Assembly (NCBI GenBank): GCA_005406025.1
Contig: BGZK01000016.1
Span: 992,001 to 1,056,000 of the forward strand
Source of the DNA: Eumeta japonica
Taxonomy: Eukaryota; Arthropoda; Insecta; Lepidoptera; Psychidae
Reading direction: 5' to 3'
DNA: 64,000 nucleotides
Both the position numbers and the translations under genes were made by a program. Below the pieces are notes generated by a model. It was not told where the DNA came from. It saw nothing but the letters and a program-made list of their open reading frames with translations, and ran no database searches. Shown piece after piece: positions 59,650 to 64,000 of the stretch; positions within the stretch are counted from its first letter, which is position 1, and every line of letters starts with the position of its first letter.

Positions 59650-60023
59650 TGTCACTCTGTCGTTCTGCTGGGGCAGGGATTCGTGGAAATAACTTTTTCT
59701 TCAGAGAGATAAAGAGAGTACGGAACCATCCAGTAATTTTTGACCTACTCTTCTATGTTCTACCGCCGGAAGAAGTCTGTATGGTAACTGCTTCTAAAAT
59801 AGACGTTTCTCGAATATCCCCACTATTACGGGTGGTTCACTTCCCCTGCAAATTTTTCATTATGGCGCTTTAATATTGCCCTGTCCTTCTCGTCCTAGTA
59901 TAAATACACGTCCTAGCTTTTTCCTCGTTTACTTTAGTTTCGCGCGGAGTTGGGTACGTTTGCTATGTAATTATATTAATAAAACACATCTAGTTTTATT
60001 TATTTAGATTCCTATACGTTACA
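59650..60023 (+). mobile_element. Possible solo LTR
   Basis: The segment begins TGTCACTCTGTCG and ends CCTATACGTTACA (TG...CA borders). It has a core-promoter TATAAATA at 59899-59906 followed by AATAAA at 59978-59983, the spacing expected of U3-R-U5. It is GC-richer than its flanks. No primer-binding site or gag/pol follows, and no clear target-site duplication was seen, so the borders are provisional. A cellular promoter is the alternative. Confidence 0.35.
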
Positions 60024-60029
60024 CGATTA

Positions 60030-61690
60030 TAAGAAGATTTTACGATGTATAACAATGGAACGATCATACAATTGATTGTTGTCTTAATTAAAATATTTTA
60101 AACATGTCATTGCAAAATATATGGATAACTTATAAAGTCGAATGCAATAATTATATTCAAGTAGTAATTCAGTAAAACATAATATTTGATTTTTTTGAGT
60201 TATGTGACCGCCATTCTAAACCTAAGAACGATTGTGCAAGAATGACCATAGTACCGTAGCGACACCTTTAGTAGTTAATAGGCAACAGTTTTTAATTAAT
60301 GTCTGCATAATATATATGATCAATTGCTTTTCACGATTTTTTTCATCTTATAATAAGTCAGACCGAAAAGACAAACAAAAGAAATAAAACCTTTTTATAG
60401 CGACCACGTAATAAGATTCGAGATTTATCAAAAACGAATTAAATATAGAACCTCATCTGTGACTTCATTTCGGAAAATAAAACGCAATAACCCTGTGACG
60501 TGGCGAGACCCGGCGACGTCAAGGGCAATCGACTGAGGGCGGGTGACGCAACGCGCCCCCGGCAGGGGACGCCTGCAAAACCAAAACAGTTAAACAAGTC
60601 AATACAGGGACAATATTTTAGAAACCTTAGGGATGATATATAACTTTAGCACCGAACGTGATTTATTTTTTAAAGGCGCTCTATTTACAAAAATGTCCCA
60701 TTTTAGGGTCTCGTACCCCTTTCAAAAATACAGAACGTTTACAGCATAATTCTTGTGTTCGTCTGTTTGTCCGTCTATTATGATCTATTTTCTCTAAGTC
60801 TACTAGTTGAAAAAGAGTTAAAGAACGCAAACACTACCGTATAGCGTAAGTAAACGAATTCTAGAAATGGGGTTAAATTTTAGAGGATAAATGCCCCCTT
60901 AAAATTAAACCTCAATAATAGTATAGAATTTACTTTCATCAAGTGCATAATGAAACATTGGTTTGTTATAAAAATACAAATGTTTCTAAAGATATAGTTT
61001 TAAAGATATCTCAGAAAATGTATGAAATTCAACTGTTATCCATTACTTCCTGAACAATTGAGTCTAACATAAAAAAAAATGTATTTATTCTGTATTTTCT
61101 TAGAAATTTTAAGCTCAATTGAAAACTTTCGAAAACTTTCGTGAAAAGAATTTTTTTTATAAAATTTGTTCCTTAATTTAACTGAGGACCAATAATTCCT
61201 ATCGGTTTAACGGTCGCTATAGCTATCAACGTGTAAGAAGGAGTTGGATACACATCAGTGTTTTACTCGTTAAGATTTCTTATGTCAGATGTCACAATGA
61301 GGTTGCGATTATCGCATAAATATTTTGCGAACTATACGCAAAACGAAGAAGCAAAAAACCGAGGGTCGCAAGTTCAGTACGTTCACAGAAAAAATAATAA
61401 CGTCCGTGTGTTCAAAGCAAACATTCGCAATATGTCGTCGGCGGATCGGTCGAGAGGTTAATATGTCGGAGTTGCGGCGTAACGATGGTCGGGACAAAGG
61501 GCGGCCGTCGCGCTACACCCACTAATAAGGTACGGTCGGCAGAAAACTCGGGCACGTGTTAATGCGCTCGTCTGCCGCACGCGTCGGCGTCGTCGATGAC
61601 TTGATTTATCCCTAACGATGACGCTTTGGGGATGGATGGTCTGCGGTTGTGTTTGTATGACACGTGACGTTCCGCCGCAGGGCGAACGGC
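60030..61690. other. Intergenic DNA with two GC-rich islets
   Basis: Islets at 60490-60585 (GTGACGTGGCGAGACCCGGC, GACGTCAAGGG, GGTGACGCAACGCG) and 61340-61680. The first repeats TGACG motifs as in the island at 43060-43330. 60705-60790 (TTTTAGGGTCTCGTACCCCT ... GTCTGTTTGTCCGTC) is probably a worn piece of the AGGGTTCCGTA repeat. The open frames at 61258-61525 are on both strands and unrecognised. Confidence 0.35.
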
Positions 61691-61697
61691 ACTTTTT

Positions 61698-61777
61698 ACA
61701 CGCTTTATATTAACTTCACCTGTATGTTTGTATGTATGTATGTTTGTAACTCTCCTTTGGCGGCTGCTGACTCCAAA
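61698..61777 (+). repeat. Direct repeat A, copy 1
   Basis: ACACGCTTTATATTAACTTC, then ACCTGTATGTTTGTATGTAT and so on to CTGCTGACTCCAAAC. Nearly identical to 61927-62006. It contains an ATGT microsatellite. Confidence 0.95.
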
Positions 61778-61921
61778 CGCCCTCTGTTGGAGATTCTCTA
61801 TACTACCTGCTTCAGTCTCATTTTGAAATTTGACACCTCAAATTTTATTATCGAACGCTAAAAAGTGGAAAATAAATATAGTTTAAAAAAACTAAAAAAC
61901 ACGCTTTTATAGTGGAATAAA
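61778..61921 (+). repeat. Direct repeat B, copy 1
   Basis: CGCCCTCTGTTGGAGATTCT to TATAGTGGAATAAA. Differs from copy 2 (62288-62426) by one substitution and a few A/T-run indels. Confidence 0.95.
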
Positions 61922-61926
61922 TTTTA

Positions 61927-62006
61927 ACACGCTTTTATTAACTTCACCTGTATGTTTGTATGTATGTATGTATGTTTGTAACTCTCCTTTGGCTGCTGCT
62001 CCAAAC
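61927..62006 (+). repeat. Direct repeat A, copy 2
   Basis: Same sequence as 61698-61777 with one more ATGT unit and a 3-bp/2-bp loss near CTGCTGCTCC. Confidence 0.95.
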
Positions 62007-62287
62007 TTGTCCTTCTATAAATCCTCCTAAATGTGGTAAAATAATAAATACTTAAGTATTTCCGACAATCAAAGGCTATAATAAATAAGATGCTGGACAT
62101 ACATGATGATTAAGAAATAAATTTAGAATAAAATCATTCAATCAAAAAACATTCTAATTGAATTAATATTAAATTCAATTTGAATGAATATTAAATTCAA
62201 TTTCAAATAAAACGTTAAAGTCTGAATTGTTTTAGAATTTATCACTGCAAATTTTCTCTTTAGTTCAAAACAAATCTGACTACTGTC

Positions 62288-62426
62288 CGCCCTCTGTTGG
62301 AGATTCTCTATACTACCTGCTTCAGTCTCATTTTGAAATTTGACACCTCAAATTTTATTGTCGAACGCTAAAAAGTGGAAAATAAATATAGTTTAAAACT
62401 AAAAACACGCTTTATAGTGGAATAAA
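62288..62426 (+). repeat. Direct repeat B, copy 2
   Basis: Near-exact second copy of 61778-61921, followed directly by the long hairpin. Confidence 0.95.
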
Positions 62427-62614
62427 CTAAAAGTAGAAATAATTTGAATATAGAAATCAATTAATGAACCAACAATAAATATTATTATTGTGAAAAAGCG
62501 TGGGTGCTACATGTTTGTCCGTTCTTGAAAAGCGCCCACACTTTTTCACAATAATAATATTATTGTTGATTCAATAATTGATTCTATATTCAAATTATTT
62601 TCTACTTTTAGTTT
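62424..62614. repeat. Long hairpin: 85-bp inverted repeat with 22-bp loop
   Basis: The left arm (62424-62508) begins AAACTAAAAGTAGAAATAAT and ends GAAAAAGCGTGGGTGCT. The right arm (62531-62614) is its reverse complement, beginning AGCGCCCACACTTTTTCACA and ending TTTCTACTTTTAGTTT, over 90% matched. The loop is 62509-62530. A snap-back MITE or the terminal hairpin of a transposon are the likeliest explanations. A transcript through it would fold into a long dsRNA. Confidence 0.9.
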
Positions 62615-62639
62615 ATTTGTTTATTTTTAAACTATATTA

Positions 62640-62990
62640 TCTTACTTACGAGGTCTTGTCCTTCTCGAGCATACCCTGACACAGTATTTCTAGTCCCAAT
62701 CGAAGTGTACAAGCTGCGGTTCGGGCGATATTGACAGACGTCGTATTTAAAAGGGCGACAATGTCCAGCACCGACGGCTTAGCATGTTTTCGTACACACG
62801 GAGCCTAGAGCGGCAGCTACAAACGAGATAACACAGAGCGGGATGACCTGCCACTAGGTGAACTGACGATCCGGTCAGAGCCACAGGCCATCGTCGGTAC
62901 GGAAAGCCTCGAAGAAATTTACAGCGGAGGCCTATGATTAGCAGTGGAACTCCAGTAGCTGAAACTTACGAACGAACGTAAAAGTACGAA
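62640..62990. other. GC-richer unclassified segment
   Basis: Has a repeat-like look (CCACAGGCCATCGTCGGTAC, then GGAAAGCCTCGAAGAAATTT, then ACAGCGGAGGCC) but I cannot name the family. No open frame. Confidence 0.3.
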
Positions 62991-63364
62991 AGATACGAAG
63001 ATCGAGATATGTAGGCTTGTATGTGTGTTTTGTAAAATCTATTCGTTTATTACTCTTTAATATTATTTACATTTAAGCAATGTTTTTGTAATGCTTAGTA
63101 AGCAATGTTTTAGTAAGCAATTAGTAATGCTTGATGAAGACAATTAAGTGTGTTCTGTGTAAGTGATGTCTTACTTGTTTTTGTATTTGTGTACGTTACA
63201 GTGGCCTATGGCGTTACTCACCTATTTCTTTGTTTGTCAGCAGTTTGGTGTACTTTTAGACACATTGTGTATGTTACTTTACTGTCATGTTCAAAAACAT
63301 AAACACTTTGTGCTGATATTATTGAAATAACTTTGATTTTTTGATCTTCGACGATTCGATAACA

Positions 63365-63524
63365 ATGTACCGGGATCGAGAGCTCGACGTGCTCTTCTAG
63401 GCACGCAGCAAGTAGTTTTACTTGACTCGGTTTAAAAAGTCAAGTCTAGCACTGCTCGTGCTAGAACTCGGGATTTTCTAGTTGGAAATCAACGTCTGTA
63501 ACCACCGAGCCACCGTCGCACGTA
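63365..63524 (-). mobile_element. tRNA-derived SINE, reverse orientation
   Basis: On the - strand it starts GACGGTGGCTCGGTGGTTAC. TGGCTCGGTGG (63502-63512 on +) fits the RNA polymerase III box A pattern. The stretch 63459-63473 gives CCCGAGTTCTAGCAC, a worn box B, about 32 bases later. A non-tRNA body follows towards 63365 (CTCTCGATCCCGGT). Box B decay makes it transcriptionally inert. It is not a functional tRNA, as no cloverleaf can be closed. Confidence 0.6.
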
Positions 63525-64000
63525 AACAAAGAATATTACCTCTCGATACATATATGCATATACACCTCAAGAAGCATTATTTAATAATGAATTTAAACAA
63601 TGGCTTTTAAATTAATTTCCACAAACCGAATTCCTTTTAAAATATATTTCTTTTTGGAAAAAAATTATATTATTTGGCAACGGTACAGTCCGGGCCACCA
63701 CAGCTCGAGTGGTCGCGGGCTGCTCGCGAGCCCTGGTTATTGCTGTTAACTTTTTCGCTGACAGTACTTTTAGTTGCGACAATAAAACGTGCATGGATTT
63801 ATTCTCAAAACTAATTTCGAGTCGCCACTTTGTCGGCCCTGGTGAAATGAGTAAATGTTGTAGATTGAATTACGACGAGCGCTTACTAAATTCTGGGTAT
63901 TGGTACGAATACAAAATAATGTATATATGACCTTAGACCAAGTTCAAATAAAGGAGAAGGTTTTTAATTTATTTTAAACCTCAAGTTCTATCATCTCAAT
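63525..64000. other. Intergenic DNA at the window edge
   Basis: A GC-richer patch at 63680-63740 (CCGGGCCACCACAGCTCGAG). Small frames on both strands at 63612-63930 overlap and have no recognised product. Confidence 0.35.

Noticed and set aside
63365..63524. A functional tRNA gene
   Set aside because: Only boxes A and B are recognisable, box B is degenerate, and no acceptor stem or anticodon arm can be formed; a SINE fits better.

Overview
The window looks like AT-rich nuclear DNA of an insect, most probably a moth or butterfly. The evidence is large introns with GT/AG junctions, no operons, decayed mariner and non-LTR elements, and several short repeat families that I recognise from lepidopteran genomes. 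The species call rests on recognition by eye, without any database search.

One protein-coding gene is clear. It lies on the + strand and has at least five coding exons (28176-28243, 39300-39458, 40942-41106, 43927-44028, 44622-44807). Together these encode 225 residues of a cysteine-free, histidine-rich protein (about 40 His, 18%) resembling the insect DUF4779 / 'histidine-rich glycoprotein-like' proteins. The start codon and secretion signal are not in these exons, so the 5' end is missing. It may lie far upstream in the window or outside it. Two possible promoter/micro-exon sites (21538-21601 and 33856-33916) are given as hypotheses. The 3' UTR probably runs to a poly(A) signal at 45203-45208 or 45520-45525.

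Layout. 1-28175 is non-coding: an antisense LINE remnant (3310-4240), a mariner remnant (7085-8060), a mariner scrap (19960-20115), a sense LINE 3' end (24145-24490), and a stack of short lepidopteran-type repeats (26839-28125) that stops about 50 bp before the first recognised exon. 28244-39299 is an 11-kb intron with a 130-bp tandem array, GC-rich islets and a long antisense LINE (36230-38470) split by a SINE-like insert. 39459-44621 holds the remaining introns, including another antisense LINE copy (39680-40312) and a CpG-rich island with repeated GCGTCAC motifs. 44808-64000 is 3' UTR and then intergenic DNA, with a TIR-bounded, internally deleted mariner (47552-48439), an older mariner remnant, a possible solo LTR, a recent duplication with a long hairpin (61698-62614), and a reverse-oriented tRNA-like SINE.

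A notable unlabelled structure is a degenerate hexanucleotide repeat (roughly YCGATY) forming four or five blocks across the window. I see no CRISPR array, operon, rRNA or convincing tRNA gene, and no sign of an undescribed multi-gene system.
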